From Staphylococcus sp. NRL 16/872 (GTDB lineage Bacteria > Bacillota > Bacilli > Staphylococcales > Staphylococcaceae), in NCBI RefSeq assembly GCF_022815905.2, contig NZ_CP119327.1, forward strand, positions 434,001 to 498,000: a stretch of DNA of 64,000 bases, in the 5' to 3' direction. The notes below the pieces were generated by a model. That model ran no database searches, was not told the origin of the DNA, and saw only the letters and a list, made by a program, of their open reading frames with translations. The position numbers and the translations under genes are program-made. Below are positions 54,330 to 63,849 of this stretch, one piece after another. Position 1 is the first letter of the stretch; each line of letters opens with the position of its first letter.

Positions 54330-54758
54330 ATGAATCGCACGCAAGAGTCACTAAAAGCATTTATAGGGCTACATAGGGCATTGGATGCGTTAGAGAAAGT
54401 AGTTAAACAAGATGTTCAAAATTACGGACTAAACGTCACAGAATTTGCCGTCTTGGAATTACTTTACAACAAAGGCCCACAACCGATTCAACGCATCAGA
54501 GATAGAGTTCTCATCGCAAGTAGCAGTATTTCTTATGTGGTGAGCCAATTGGAAGACAAAGGGTGGATCACGCGTGATAAAGACCCTAACGATCAACGTG
54601 TCTATCACGCAACTTTGACAGATAAAGGACAGCAATTCATGGCGAAGATCTTTCCTCAACATGCCACGACACTGACACATGCTTTCTCAGAATTAACAGA
54701 AGAGGAACTGATTACGCTTCAACAGGCTTTCAAGAAATTAAGTAAACAATCCCCCTGA
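54330..54758 (+). CDS. MarR-family transcriptional regulator
   Basis: 142 residues, one MarR winged-helix domain. The recognition region is [27 protein letters not shown] (about residues 52-78) and the wing is [16 protein letters not shown] (about residues 85-100), with long helices at both ends for dimerisation. Start at ATG 54330, with AGAGGTGAGG just upstream and a promoter in front. It is divergent from the lactaldehyde-type aldehyde dehydrogenase gene; regulation of that gene and of itself is likely. No cysteine pair typical of thiol sensors is seen, so the signal is open. Confidence 0.9.
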   Translation: MNRTQESLKAFIGLHRALDALEKVVKQDVQNYGLNVTEFAVLELLYNKGPQPIQRIRDRVLIASSSISYVVSQLEDKGWITRDKDPNDQRVYHATLTDKGQQFMAKIFPQHATTLTHAFSELTEEELITLQQAFKKLSKQSP

Positions 54759-54768
54759 AATATAACAT

Positions 54769-54813
54769 AAAAGGTTCTCATTGGTACTATAAGCGTACCT
54801 GTGAGAACCTTTT
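54769..54813. terminator. Terminator between marR-type gene and the YkvI-type gene
   Basis: AAAAGGTTCTCA and TGAGAACCTTTT with an inner GGTAC/GTACC stem, between convergent genes. Confidence 0.9.
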
Positions 54814-54816
54814 GTG

Positions 54817-55884
54817 TTACTTGTGTCTTAAAGATGTAAATTGAATAAAGCCTCGATACATAATTGGGATGAGGAGTATGAAACCGAACAAGCCCATGAT
54901 TGGGAAGACTTTTCCGATTAAAGAAATAAAACCGATAAACGTACATATAAACGTAACGACGGCCATAGCGATAATTAGCACGAAATAGCGTTTGGAAAAG
55001 GGCTCAGTAAAACGTGAAGCGAAAGCATACATTAAGCCAACGACCGTGTTATAAATTACCAAAATCATAATAATCGACATTATTGTACCTAATAATGGAG
55101 AAATTTGACGTGCTAACAATAGGGTAGGGAGCGCGACAGATTGAATATGCTCAAACTCAGTAATCAAGCCTAAGTTAATCATTAATAGTAAAAATGTAAT
55201 GATGATGCCACCTAATAAACCACCCCAAAGCGCAGATTGGCGATGTTTCAAACGACCGCCCATGACACTTAAGAAACTAAACGCAGCCGCAATTTGTAGA
55301 CTCGCATAATTTAATCCATCAAACCACCAACCAAGCGATAACCCGTGATGATGTTCAGCATAATCGTTGGCAGCCGTGAAGTCTAAATGGCCCGTCATAA
55401 AGTAATAAATAGCGATAATTGTCACTACAATGACTAAGAAAGGCGTTACCACGCCTAAAACGGCAATTAAGCGGTCAAAATTTAAAAATAATGTCACTAG
55501 AATAAGAAGCACTAACAGTAGAGAACTCATCCAGAAAGGTAAACCAAAGCTTTCGTGCACAGTCGATGCGCCACCAGCAGTCATTATAATCGCTAATGAA
55601 AATAAGAAAATAGTAAGAATAATATCAAATAAATGCGCCATCCAAGAGGGTAAATAAAATCGTATCGATTCAGAATGATTATGTGACTTTATACGATAAC
55701 CTGTATGTAAAACAAATATGCCACCTAATGTCACTATCACACCCGTGATAAGAATAGCGAGAATACTATAACTTCCATTACTTGTAAAAAATTGAAAAAC
55801 TTCCTGTCCTGTCGCAAAACCAGCGCCCACAACCACACCAACAAACGCAAACGCGACTATAATCGCTTCTTTAAAATATTGCAC
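54817..55884 (-). CDS. YkvI-family membrane transporter-like protein
   Basis: 355 residues with ten hydrophobic helices. The start (AFVGVVVGAGFATGQEVFQFF, residues about 13-33) carries the Gly-rich unwound helix typical of the APC/LeuT fold and of the YkvI family; a broken helix is also seen at the sixth segment (SLQIAAAFSFLSVMGG). It is probably a secondary transporter for amino acids or related compounds, substrate unknown. The start is GTG at 55884 with GAGAGG 11 bases upstream, so the exact start is less sure than the frame. Confidence 0.85.
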   Translation of the reverse strand: MQYFKEAIIVAFAFVGVVVGAGFATGQEVFQFFTSNGSYSILAILITGVIVTLGGIFVLHTGYRIKSHNHSESIRFYLPSWMAHLFDIILTIFLFSLAIIMTAGGASTVHESFGLPFWMSSLLLVLLILVTLFLNFDRLIAVLGVVTPFLVIVVTIIAIYYFMTGHLDFTAANDYAEHHHGLSLGWWFDGLNYASLQIAAAFSFLSVMGGRLKHRQSALWGGLLGGIIITFLLLMINLGLITEFEHIQSVALPTLLLARQISPLLGTIMSIIMILVIYNTVVGLMYAFASRFTEPFSKRYFVLIIAMAVVTFICTFIGFISLIGKVFPIMGLFGFILLIPIMYRGFIQFTSLRHK

Positions 55885-56119
55885 TTCCTAAAAATCCTCT
55901 CAAACTTAAAATATATTTATAAAAACAATTATCTATTTTAACGAAATTTTTCAAAAAAATAAATACTAAAGTTTATATGAGATGAACAATGTATTTTCAC
56001 AAAAGTCATTTAATAAAGTGAAATACAATAGTAATGCAGTCTTAAAGAAAGTTTGATAGTATAACACAGTATTAAGTAAAAACTAGGAAATGAATTTTTT
56101 AATCGAGGAAGGTGTAGGT

Positions 56120-57901
56120 ATGTCTTTTGATTTACCTGTCATGCTCATCATTGTGCTATTTTTAGCGTTAGGAATCTTTAGCCAATGGTTAGCGACACGT
56201 ATCAAATGGCCCTCAATCGTTGTCATGTCGATTGTAGGTTTATTAGTAGGGCCAATACTAGGGCTAGCGAATCCCCAACATACGCTAGGATCAGAGGTAT
56301 TTAGTCCTATTGTTTCATTGGCTGTAGCGATTATTTTATTTGAAGGTAGTAGTAACTTAGATTTCCGTGAATTAAAAGGAATTTCTAAAGCAGTCATTCG
56401 TATTATTACGATAGGAGCTGCGATTTCATGGATTTTAGGCTCCATCGCTTTAAATAAAATATTAGAATTCCCATTATCAGTTTCTGTCGTTATGGGCGGA
56501 TTATTTCTTATTACAGGTCCGACAGTTATTCAACCACTACTCAAACAAGCGAAAGTGCGCAAGAGCGTGGATTCTATTTTACGTTGGGAAAGCATCATTT
56601 TAGATCCTATCGGCCCAATTTTAGCCTTAACAGCGTTTTATGTTTATCAAATCATTGAACAAGGCTTCGGTTTACAAGTTATCTTTCTATTTATCTTGAA
56701 AATTATAATCACCGCTGCTATTGGATTTGGCGCATCATTTATATTCAATTTGTTGATTCAACGCGATATGATTCCACAAAATCTAATGCCATCTATTCAA
56801 CTTGTCTTTATTCTGTTGGTATTTAGTATTTGTGATCAAATCTTACAAGAATCAGGTTTATTAGCTGTAACTATATTTGGTTTAATGATGGCACGATATA
56901 AGCGTCATGATTTAATTTTCAAAGAGTCAGATCATTTTGTTGAAAATGCTTCATCCATATTAGTATCAACCGTGTTTATTCTGATTACGTCATCATTAAC
57001 GTCATCAGTATTAATGGATGTCTTATCATGGCAATTACTTGTCTTTGCGATCGTCATGATTATTCTAGTACGACCTATTTCAGTACTGTTATCAACTATT
57101 GGTACTGAAATTACGAAAAAAGAACGCGCACTTGTTGCCATGATGGCACCACGAGGTATTGTCGTATTAACAGTAGCTCAATTCTTTGGGGGCTTATTTT
57201 TAAACGACCACGTTAAAATGGCAAGTTATATTACTCCAGTAACATTTGGACTAGTATTTATTACCGTAGTTATTTATGGCTTTAGCTTTACCCCTGTAAG
57301 TAAATTGCTTGGTTTAGCTAGTACAGAACCACCTGGTGTCATCATAGTAGGGGAAAGTGAATTCTCCTTCCATTTAGGTAGCAAACTTCGTGAACATGAT
57401 ATTCCAGTCATGGTCTTCAACTTGTTTGAGAACACAACAACTAAAGCAGAAGAATATGGCTTTGAAATATTCAAAGGCAATTTACTTTCAAGTAACGACC
57501 GAATTTATGCGGATTTAATTCGCTATAATAAATGCTTACTCATGACGAAATCCTTTATTTTCAACAGTTTAGCCTTTAACGAATTAGTACCAGAATTTGG
57601 TCTCAACAATGTGAGCATGATGCCTGTATCGTTTACTGATGAACAGGCAAGAAATAATCTGAATGGTCCATTACGTAACCATATTTTATTTGATGAAAAT
57701 CACAGCCCAAGATGGTTTGATAATACGATTGTGAATAAAAATATCGTGGAAATACATGCAGAAGAATATGACGATATTACTGACAGCGACATGATTATTT
57801 ATCATATCGATGACGATAAAGTCGTATCATTTAATAAAAGCCATAAGCCATTACAACAATTCGATCATGGTACCTATGGCATATTGAGAGACGTGTATTA
57901 A
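56120..57901 (+). CDS. Monovalent cation:proton antiporter, CPA1 family, with C-terminal regulatory domain
   Basis: 593 residues. Start at ATG 56120 (GAGGAAGGTG upstream) rather than 56090. About twelve membrane helices fill residues 5-390; the ion-path motif is SIILDPIGPILAL near residue 152, and APRGIVVLTVA near residue 347 is the conserved segment with Arg/Gly of the CPA1 fold. The C-terminal 200 residues are soluble: PPGVIIVGESEFSFHLG near residue 407 looks like a Rossmann TrkA-N domain, probably binding a nucleotide and regulating transport. It exchanges Na+ or K+ for H+ in the membrane. It stands alone, followed by repeats. Confidence 0.9.
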   Translation: MSFDLPVMLIIVLFLALGIFSQWLATRIKWPSIVVMSIVGLLVGPILGLANPQHTLGSEVFSPIVSLAVAIILFEGSSNLDFRELKGISKAVIRIITIGAAISWILGSIALNKILEFPLSVSVVMGGLFLITGPTVIQPLLKQAKVRKSVDSILRWESIILDPIGPILALTAFYVYQIIEQGFGLQVIFLFILKIIITAAIGFGASFIFNLLIQRDMIPQNLMPSIQLVFILLVFSICDQILQESGLLAVTIFGLMMARYKRHDLIFKESDHFVENASSILVSTVFILITSSLTSSVLMDVLSWQLLVFAIVMIILVRPISVLLSTIGTEITKKERALVAMMAPRGIVVLTVAQFFGGLFLNDHVKMASYITPVTFGLVFITVVIYGFSFTPVSKLLGLASTEPPGVIIVGESEFSFHLGSKLREHDIPVMVFNLFENTTTKAEEYGFEIFKGNLLSSNDRIYADLIRYNKCLLMTKSFIFNSLAFNELVPEFGLNNVSMMPVSFTDEQARNNLNGPLRNHILFDENHSPRWFDNTIVNKNIVEIHAEEYDDITDSDMIIYHIDDDKVVSFNKSHKPLQQFDHGTYGILRDVY

Positions 57902-57920
57902 GAAATTCTAGATAAACCAT

Positions 57921-58560
57921 CACTCATTCTGTTGTGATGCTTGCCCAGGGTACAGTTTCAGCCAGAAATTCCTCACAGATAAATCTGTGGGGATTTCTAA
58001 GGTCTTCTAAAGCAGTTCTTAAATGGATGACCATTTCACTTAAGTTGAGATGCTTGCCTAGGGGGCTGGGTCGAGCCTTGATCTTGTAAAGTAGTTCTAA
58101 GATAGATATTCACTCGTTTAAGTTGTTTCGCGTTCCAGGGGTGCTGTCTCTAAAGCAGCTCTTAGATGGATGGCACTCATTTTGTTGCGACGCTTTCTTG
58201 CGGGAAAGGCTCAAGCCTGTAGTCTTGAGGCTCTTTCTTTTCCGCCAAGAGTCGCGCAACGCCATTCGTTATCCATCTTTAGAGCTACTTACCTAAGTGC
58301 TATTGCACTTAGGTTCATTAACAGCACTGCGCCCCTAGGAGTCTCCACAACTACACTTCGTAATCTATCTTAGAACTACTTACGTAAGTGTTTGAACACT
58401 TACGTTCATCAATAATTCACCCCCCCTCAGGCGTCACTCAACTACGTTCCATTGTCCATTTTAGAACTACTTACTTAAGTGTGTAAGCACTTAAGTTCAT
58501 CAAAACACTGTTCCCTCGGGCGTCACACAACGCCATTCGTTGATTATCATTAGAATTTCT
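57921..58560. repeat. Second cluster of interspersed intergenic repeats
   Basis: This gene-free region between the antiporter gene and fbp is built as the 7.6-8.2 kb cluster: left-type units (CTTAGATGGATGGCACTCATTTTGTTG and relatives) and then right-type units of opposite orientation (CTTCGTAATCTATCTTAG, ATTTTAGAACTACTTACTTAAGTG), joined by the same core near 58197-58251. Four short double hairpins of the form ACTTACNNAAGTG...CACTTANGT end the right-type units. Copies differ by scattered substitutions, so they are not recent. No coding potential. Confidence 0.8.
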
Positions 58561-58746
58561 CACACAATTATTAATGTCAAAATATATATTTATTAAAGTA
58601 TTAATAAATATATATCTTCAGGTAATGTTGTATGTTTTAAATAAGTATGAATTTAGCTTTTTATATTAATTTTAAAAATAACTTTAAGTGTATAGTAATG
58701 AAATATTATAGTTCAAATTAATATAATACCGTTTAATAAAACAAAT

Positions 58747-58785
58747 AAGACTGGCGAAGATATTACTCTTTGCCAGTCTTTTTAG
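58747..58785. terminator. Terminator-like hairpin
   Basis: AAGACTGGC and GCCAGTCTT with an inner partly paired segment, followed on the plus strand by TTTTT. It stands alone between the repeat cluster and the MITE-like element; it may end read-through from the antiporter gene. Confidence 0.6.
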
Positions 58786-58857
58786 CTATTGATAATTAGT
58801 TTGAAAAGGATAAGGATAAACTATTATAAATAAACACATGAATATATTATGTATATA

Positions 58858-58997
58858 AGTAGTTCTAAGATAGATAACGAAACGTAGTTGCGAAGACTCC
58901 TAGTGGAAAAGAAAGAGCCTCAAGACTACAGGCTTGAGCCTTTCCCACAGGAACGCGTAGCAACTTAAGTGAGTGACTATCTATCTTAGAACTAGTT
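58858..58997. mobile_element. MITE-like 140-bp element with terminal inverted repeats
   Basis: AGTAGTTCTAAGATAGATA at the left end and TATCTATCTTAGAACTAG at the right end are inverted copies (one or two mismatches at the tips). The interior is the shared core of the repeat clusters in inverse orientation (TGGAAAAGAAAGAGCCTCAAG, cut here). It lacks a gene, as expected for a passively moved element. No target-site duplication is evident. Confidence 0.6.
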
Positions 58998-59005
58998 TGT
59001 TGATA

Positions 59006-60970
59006 TTACTTCAAATATCTATCGTGCATTAATAATTTTAAAATGCGAATTTGTTCTAACATTTCTTTACCTTCGTTAGTATCTTTAATCTTCTTACGTT
59101 GTAGTTCTTCATCCACCACACGACGTACTGATAATTCATCGGCACCATCTGAAAGTACTTTATCTCTCGCATCAAAATGTTGATGTGCCACTAACTGCAT
59201 ACCAAATGAATTGTAAAGTAACGTATAACCCGCAATACCTGTCGTCTTCTGATACGCTTTAGAGAAACCACCATCGATGACAATCATCTTACCATCAGCT
59301 TTGATAGGATCCTCACCATCAACCTCTTTCACTGGCGTATGTCCATTGATAATACGTCCTTCATCTGGATTTAAGCCAAAGTCTTTCAACATCTTGCGAA
59401 TCATATCTACATCTTCACGTAAATAATAATATGGATTTTTAGGTTCCTTATGAGATGCTTTATCTTCAATAAAGTAACGTTCAAATGTCGTCATAGCTCT
59501 TTTTCCGAAAAGTGAGCTATACTTACCTGTCCATAAATACCATACTAAATCAGTTGAAAGGTCATCAGTAATGTCTTTATTGTCATATGCTAGACGTACA
59601 TGTCTTTCAAAAACATCTAGTAAGTCACGACCTTTGTGTAATTCGCCTTCGATTTCAAATGATTCCATTTCTCCATTTTCATCAACAGGAATACAACCAT
59701 GAATAAGAAGATTGCCGTTATAAGGTAGGTAGAGCGTACCTTTTTGCATTAGGAAAGCCATATGACGTTTTAATTTCTCAGATTGTTGGAAAGAAAGTAA
59801 TAATTTATCGATCACTTCTTCTTCTTCAGGTAATAATTTGCCAGGGTCTTTCGGGTCAACAGTATTAAAACATGTGTCTTTTAAAGGATATGTTTTGCCG
59901 TAAATTGTTATTTCGTTCGTATCATAGTTGACCTTTTCAAGGACTAAACGATCGTCCATTTCAAAGCTTGGACGGCGTTTAATAATCGGCATTTCCAATT
60001 TGAATTGAATCATTGCGATAGCTTGATGAATCTTCGTGATTTGATCCTCTTCAAGTTTAGATAATCCAGCAGATTTGTCGGGACGTTTTTTCGGTTTAAA
60101 GGCCGGATTATCACCGTCATAATGTTCTTCGGCTAATGTAAGTAAAGGACGTAAATTAATGCCATAAGCGTCTTCGATAATATCTAAATTGTCGTAACGT
60201 GCACAGATACGTAATAAGTTAGCAAGACATGCTTTAGAACCGGCATAGGCACCTATCCATAGCACATCATGGTTACCCCATTGGATATCTACAGAATGAT
60301 AATCAATTAAAGTATCCATAATTTTATCTGGTTGAGGACCACGATCATAGATATCACCAACAACGTGTAGGTGGTTTACCACAAGTCGTTGCACAGTATA
60401 AGACAGACCAATAATTAAGTCATCTGATTGTTCAAGTTCAATAATTAGATTAACGAGAGTTTCGTAATACGATTTCTTATTATTGAATTCATTGCTTTTA
60501 TAAAGGAGTTCTTCCACGATATATGTAAATTCTTCAGGCAGTGCTTTACGCAACTTAGAACGTGTATATTTTGAAGAACAGTAGGTGATGAGTTCGATTA
60601 AACGTTCAATTGTAGTGATATACCAAATATTTAATTTACCTTTAGAATCAAAGTTATTTTTCACAAGTTTTAATTTTTCTTCAGGATAATAAACGAGCGC
60701 TGATAAGTCATCAATTTCTTTCGGAGATAGCTTGTCTTCGAAGATGTCATTGATTTTAGCGCGAACGTTACCCGAACCATTACGTAGCACGTGTTGAAAA
60801 GATTCATACTCACCATGTAAGTCACTTACAAAGTGTTCTGTACCTTTAGGTAATTCCAGGATAGATTCTAAATTGATAATTTCTGTAGCGAGTTTTTCTG
60901 GGCTATCAAATTGTTGAGACAATAAATCTAAATATTTCTTTCTTAATTCACTTTCAGTTGTTTGAGTCAT
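59006..60970 (-). CDS. fbp: Fructose-1,6-bisphosphatase, class III
   Basis: 654 residues from the ATG that has AGGAG 10 bases upstream; the frame is open to 61072, but the shorter protein has the S. aureus length and start (MTQ...). It is a metallophosphatase: DLHGEYE near residue 58, [12 protein letters not shown] near residue 205, GNHD near residue 231 and the C-terminal INGHTPVKE near residue 565. It hydrolyses fructose 1,6-bisphosphate for gluconeogenesis and needs Mn2+. Class III enzymes are specific to Firmicutes and relatives. No clear terminator lies directly downstream; the MITE-like element begins 9 bases after the stop. Confidence 0.95.
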   Translation of the reverse strand: MTQTTESELRKKYLDLLSQQFDSPEKLATEIINLESILELPKGTEHFVSDLHGEYESFQHVLRNGSGNVRAKINDIFEDKLSPKEIDDLSALVYYPEEKLKLVKNNFDSKGKLNIWYITTIERLIELITYCSSKYTRSKLRKALPEEFTYIVEELLYKSNEFNNKKSYYETLVNLIIELEQSDDLIIGLSYTVQRLVVNHLHVVGDIYDRGPQPDKIMDTLIDYHSVDIQWGNHDVLWIGAYAGSKACLANLLRICARYDNLDIIEDAYGINLRPLLTLAEEHYDGDNPAFKPKKRPDKSAGLSKLEEDQITKIHQAIAMIQFKLEMPIIKRRPSFEMDDRLVLEKVNYDTNEITIYGKTYPLKDTCFNTVDPKDPGKLLPEEEEVIDKLLLSFQQSEKLKRHMAFLMQKGTLYLPYNGNLLIHGCIPVDENGEMESFEIEGELHKGRDLLDVFERHVRLAYDNKDITDDLSTDLVWYLWTGKYSSLFGKRAMTTFERYFIEDKASHKEPKNPYYYLREDVDMIRKMLKDFGLNPDEGRIINGHTPVKEVDGEDPIKADGKMIVIDGGFSKAYQKTTGIAGYTLLYNSFGMQLVAHQHFDARDKVLSDGADELSVRRVVDEELQRKKIKDTNEGKEMLEQIRILKLLMHDRYLK

Positions 60971-61107
60971 TCGTTTTTCACTCCTGTGTGACATTATCGT
61001 TTGTTTTTTAAAAAGGCAGCAAAACATAAAACCGCTTACATAAATTATCTTTAAAAAGTACCTTTTTTTCAATGGGGATGCTTAAATTGTCGAAATTAAA
61101 ATAAAAA

Positions 61108-61141
61108 ACCATCCATGCAGGTTGAAACTACACGAATGGTA
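61108..61141 (-). terminator. Terminator of the DedA-family gene
   Basis: On the minus strand ACCATTCGTG pairs with CATGGATGGT (two G-T pairs), followed by TTTTTTATTTT. Confidence 0.82.
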
Positions 61142-61155
61142 TACGTTATCTCTGA

Positions 61156-61770
61156 TTATCTTGAACGTTTTCTATTTTTAATGAAGATGACATATAGTAC
61201 GTACAAGATAGCTAAGAAGATAATGACATACATGATGTAAGAATAAGTGTGTAAACCAGCCATTAATGCGTCGAAGCTGTCACTTAATAAACGGCCTAAT
61301 AAAATAAGCGCAAAATTCCAAATCGTTGTACCTAATAATGATAAGACAGTGAATGTAACCACATTCATTTTATTGATACCGGCAGGAATGGTAATTAACA
61401 CACGTAAAACTGGGATGAAGCGACATAATAAGACAGCCCATGCGCCATAGCGTTTAAACCAATCGTTGGCACGCTTGACGTCTTTACCTTTCAATTTGAA
61501 CCATTTTCCATGTTTATCAACAAAGCGATAAATACTTTCTTCTCTGATTAAACGACAAATATAATACAAGATTAATAAGCCAATCAATGAAGCAATCGTT
61601 GAAATAAGGAATAGAAGCGGAATAGATAAGCCAGATTTAACTGACATTAAACCCGCAAATGTCAATATAATTTCAGAAGGGACAACAGGCAACACATTCT
61701 CTAACAAGATAAGAATAAATATTGCTGCATAGCCCCATTTACTTATAAAATCGGTAATTAACTGTTCCAT
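61156..61770 (-). CDS. DedA-family membrane protein
   Basis: 204 residues with about five hydrophobic segments. The DedA/VTT signature is visible: ENVLPVVPSEIILTFAGL near residue 24 (Glu/Pro-rich re-entrant segment), the Gly-rich FKRYGAWAVLLCRFIPVLRVLITIPAG near residue 108 (conserved F-x-R-x-x-P-x-x-R), and N-linked segment. DedA proteins are lipid scramblases or flippases proposed to return carrier lipid (undecaprenyl phosphate) or phospholipids across the membrane. GGAGTTC lies before the ATG. Monocistronic. Confidence 0.92.
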   Translation of the reverse strand: MEQLITDFISKWGYAAIFILILLENVLPVVPSEIILTFAGLMSVKSGLSIPLLFLISTIASLIGLLILYYICRLIREESIYRFVDKHGKWFKLKGKDVKRANDWFKRYGAWAVLLCRFIPVLRVLITIPAGINKMNVVTFTVLSLLGTTIWNFALILLGRLLSDSFDALMAGLHTYSYIMYVIIFLAILYVLYVIFIKNRKRSR

Positions 61771-61817
61771 TTATTATAAAGAACTCCTTTAATTTTAAGC
61801 TTTAAACTATAATAAAA

Positions 61818-61858
61818 AATTCATAGTAAATTCATTATAATAAAATTTACTATGAATT
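61818..61858 (-). terminator. Terminator of the thiamine operon
   Basis: AATTCATAGTAAATT and its exact complement form a 15-bp stem with an 11-base loop; the minus-strand T run (TTTTTTATT) follows. It lies 24 bases past the thiF stop. Confidence 0.88.
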
Positions 61859-61881
61859 GCTTGTATAAACCTAAAAGGTTA

Positions 61882-62880
61882 TTATTTAAGAGCTTTTAAA
61901 TAGCGATGATACAGTTGATTTGCTTCTTCATCATCTTCGACACCATAAACATTCATGCGTCCATCTTTAAATAGGGTGATTTCGTAATCTTTATCCTGAA
62001 TGAGTTTCGCAAATGAAGTCGATTTCACCATATCACCCGGGAAATATTCAGCATGTTCAAAGACAGCAGGTTGGTATCTAAAGAGATACGTTTTACCACA
62101 AAGACTTTCAATGTGTTGTTGTTGTTTCGTTTCTAATAATTCGTAATGTTGCTGTTCACAAACCTCACAGTCGCTGTCTTTCAAGATATCGACATTCATG
62201 GCTTTGAAGTTAATATCGAACGCATCAATCGTAAGTAATTTTTTGGAAAAGCCTTTTCCAGATAAATAACAAATGGCTTCGGATACTTCATAACTTGCCA
62301 CTTGTGTAATGACAGGAGGCAAGACGCCATTAATGGCACAACTTTCGCCAGTAGAAGGCATACGTTTTAATAAACATTTTAAGCAAGGCCCCTCAAAATC
62401 GATACCATAGACTGTGCCCTTACTACCAACTGCAGCGCCATACACCCAAGGGATGTGGTGTTTGTGACATACTTCATTAATAAGGTAGCGAATTTTAAAA
62501 TGGTCCATGCCGTCAATGACAATGTCAGGATTCACCTTATTCAGAATATCCTCTATATTAGTAGAATCAATTTCTTGGTAAAATGCTTGTACCTCAACAT
62601 TGGAATTAATATGAGACAATTTTTCTTTAACGGCATGTACTTTCGGCACCAAGTTTGTAGCGTCATCTTCTGTATATAACGCTTGACGATGTAGATTGGA
62701 TTCTTCCACTATATCCATGTCAACAATGGCCAAGTGATGGGCACCCATGCGGGCTAATAGCTCTGCCACATGGCTACCTAATGCACCGGCTCCAAGTATT
62801 AAAATCTTTGCATTCGATAGGGCGTGTTGCCCATGTTCACCAAAAGCATAAAAACGCATTTGACGATTGTAGCGTTGCAT
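61882..62880 (-). CDS. thiF: ThiF/MoeB-type E1-like adenylyltransferase for ThiS
   Basis: 332 residues. The ATP-binding motif GAGALGSHVAELLARMG is at residues about 32-48, the adenylation Asp/Arg region is DMDIVEESNLHRQ, and DGMDHFKIR follows near residue 118. Zinc cysteines are in GPCLKC and CEVCEQ; a further Cys in TGESCAINGVLPP near residue 180 is at the usual catalytic position. It activates the ThiS C-terminus for sulfur loading in thiazole synthesis. It overlaps thiG by one base (TAATG). The C-terminal 80 residues are an extension beyond the core; MoeB function is not excluded but the context favours ThiF. Confidence 0.93.
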   Translation of the reverse strand: MQRYNRQMRFYAFGEHGQHALSNAKILILGAGALGSHVAELLARMGAHHLAIVDMDIVEESNLHRQALYTEDDATNLVPKVHAVKEKLSHINSNVEVQAFYQEIDSTNIEDILNKVNPDIVIDGMDHFKIRYLINEVCHKHHIPWVYGAAVGSKGTVYGIDFEGPCLKCLLKRMPSTGESCAINGVLPPVITQVASYEVSEAICYLSGKGFSKKLLTIDAFDINFKAMNVDILKDSDCEVCEQQHYELLETKQQQHIESLCGKTYLFRYQPAVFEHAEYFPGDMVKSTSFAKLIQDKDYEITLFKDGRMNVYGVEDDEEANQLYHRYLKALK

Positions 62881-63647
62881 TATAAGAATCCTAATCCTTC
62901 AGTTGGACTTGATGCTTGTGCAGTATATTTCACTGGAATTCGACCAGCTTCATAAGATAAGCGACCAGCTTCAATGCCTAATTTCATCGCTTCTGCCATT
63001 TTTACTGGATCTTTCGCACCTGAAACAGCTGAATTTAATAAGATTCCGTCAGCGCCTAATTCCATCGCATGACATGCATCTTTAGGAGAGCCAATACCAG
63101 CATCAACGATAACTGGAACATTAGCATTTTTAATGATATAGCTAAGGTTCAATTGGTTGTTGATACCACGTCCTGTACCGATTGGAGAAGCAAGTGGCAT
63201 AACGGCATGCACGCCTAATTCTTCTAAACGTTTCGCTAGGACTATGTCATTAGAAATGTAAGGACATACGATATAACCTTTCTCTAATAACACTTTACAA
63301 GCTTCGTATGTTTCAAAAGGATCTGGTAATAATGTTTCATCATCACCAATGACTTCTACTTTAATCATGTCACATACGCCAGCATGTTTCGCGATTTCTG
63401 CGATACGAATGGCTTCTTCGGCTGTTTTAGCACCAGCAGTATTTGGGAAAGTGATGAAATCTTTTAAATTAATATTTGCAAGTGGGTTAGGTAAGTTTTT
63501 ATCGTATAAGTTCATACGTCTTACTGCGAATGTAAGGACGTTTGTTTCTGATGCTTTAATCGCTTGTGTTTGGATGTCCTCATTTTCAAATTTACCAGTA
63601 CCTAATAATAAACGAGATTGTAATTCTAATGATCCGATTTTAAACAT
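62880..63647 (-). CDS. thiG: Thiazole synthase
   Basis: 255 residues (B. subtilis ThiG about 256) from the ATG with GGAGG 8 bases upstream; the frame extends six codons to a TTG within that site. A TIM-barrel: the start [10 protein letters not shown], the Lys in [10 protein letters not shown] near residue 98 (Schiff base with deoxyxylulose phosphate) and the phosphate loops [11 protein letters not shown] near residue 182 and [14 protein letters not shown] are visible. It makes the thiazole ring of thiamine from deoxyxylulose 5-phosphate, dehydroglycine and ThiS-thiocarboxylate. Second-to-last gene of the operon. Confidence 0.95.
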   Translation of the reverse strand: MFKIGSLELQSRLLLGTGKFENEDIQTQAIKASETNVLTFAVRRMNLYDKNLPNPLANINLKDFITFPNTAGAKTAEEAIRIAEIAKHAGVCDMIKVEVIGDDETLLPDPFETYEACKVLLEKGYIVCPYISNDIVLAKRLEELGVHAVMPLASPIGTGRGINNQLNLSYIIKNANVPVIVDAGIGSPKDACHAMELGADGILLNSAVSGAKDPVKMAEAMKLGIEAGRLSYEAGRIPVKYTAQASSPTEGLGFL

Positions 63648-63648
63648 T

Positions 63649-63849
63649 TTATCCGCCTCCAACAAATTCTAATAATTCTAATTGATCATCTTCACGTACA
63701 GTGTGGTTATCATAGTCTTCTTGTTTAATTAATGTTTTATTATGCTCGACAATGACACGTTCAGGGTCTAATTCAAGTGAGTGAAGCACTTGAGTAATCG
63801 ACTGTTCTGCGTCGAATGTGAACGTATCACCATTAATGATACACTTCAT
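63649..63849 (-). CDS. thiS: Sulfur carrier protein ThiS
   Basis: 66 residues from the ATG with AAGGAGG 7 bases upstream. Ubiquitin-like fold, ending in the essential Gly-Gly (LLEFVGGG). The C-terminus is adenylated by ThiF and carries the sulfur as a thiocarboxylate. It starts inside the 3' end of thiO and its stop is one base from the thiG Shine-Dalgarno region, so the operon is tightly coupled. Confidence 0.95.
   Translation of the reverse strand: MKCIINGDTFTFDAEQSITQVLHSLELDPERVIVEHNKTLIKQEDYDNHTVREDDQLELLEFVGGG

Noticed and set aside
59006-61072. 688-residue form of fructose-1,6-bisphosphatase
   Set aside because: The additional 34 residues lack a ribosome site and the 654-residue form has the family length and start.
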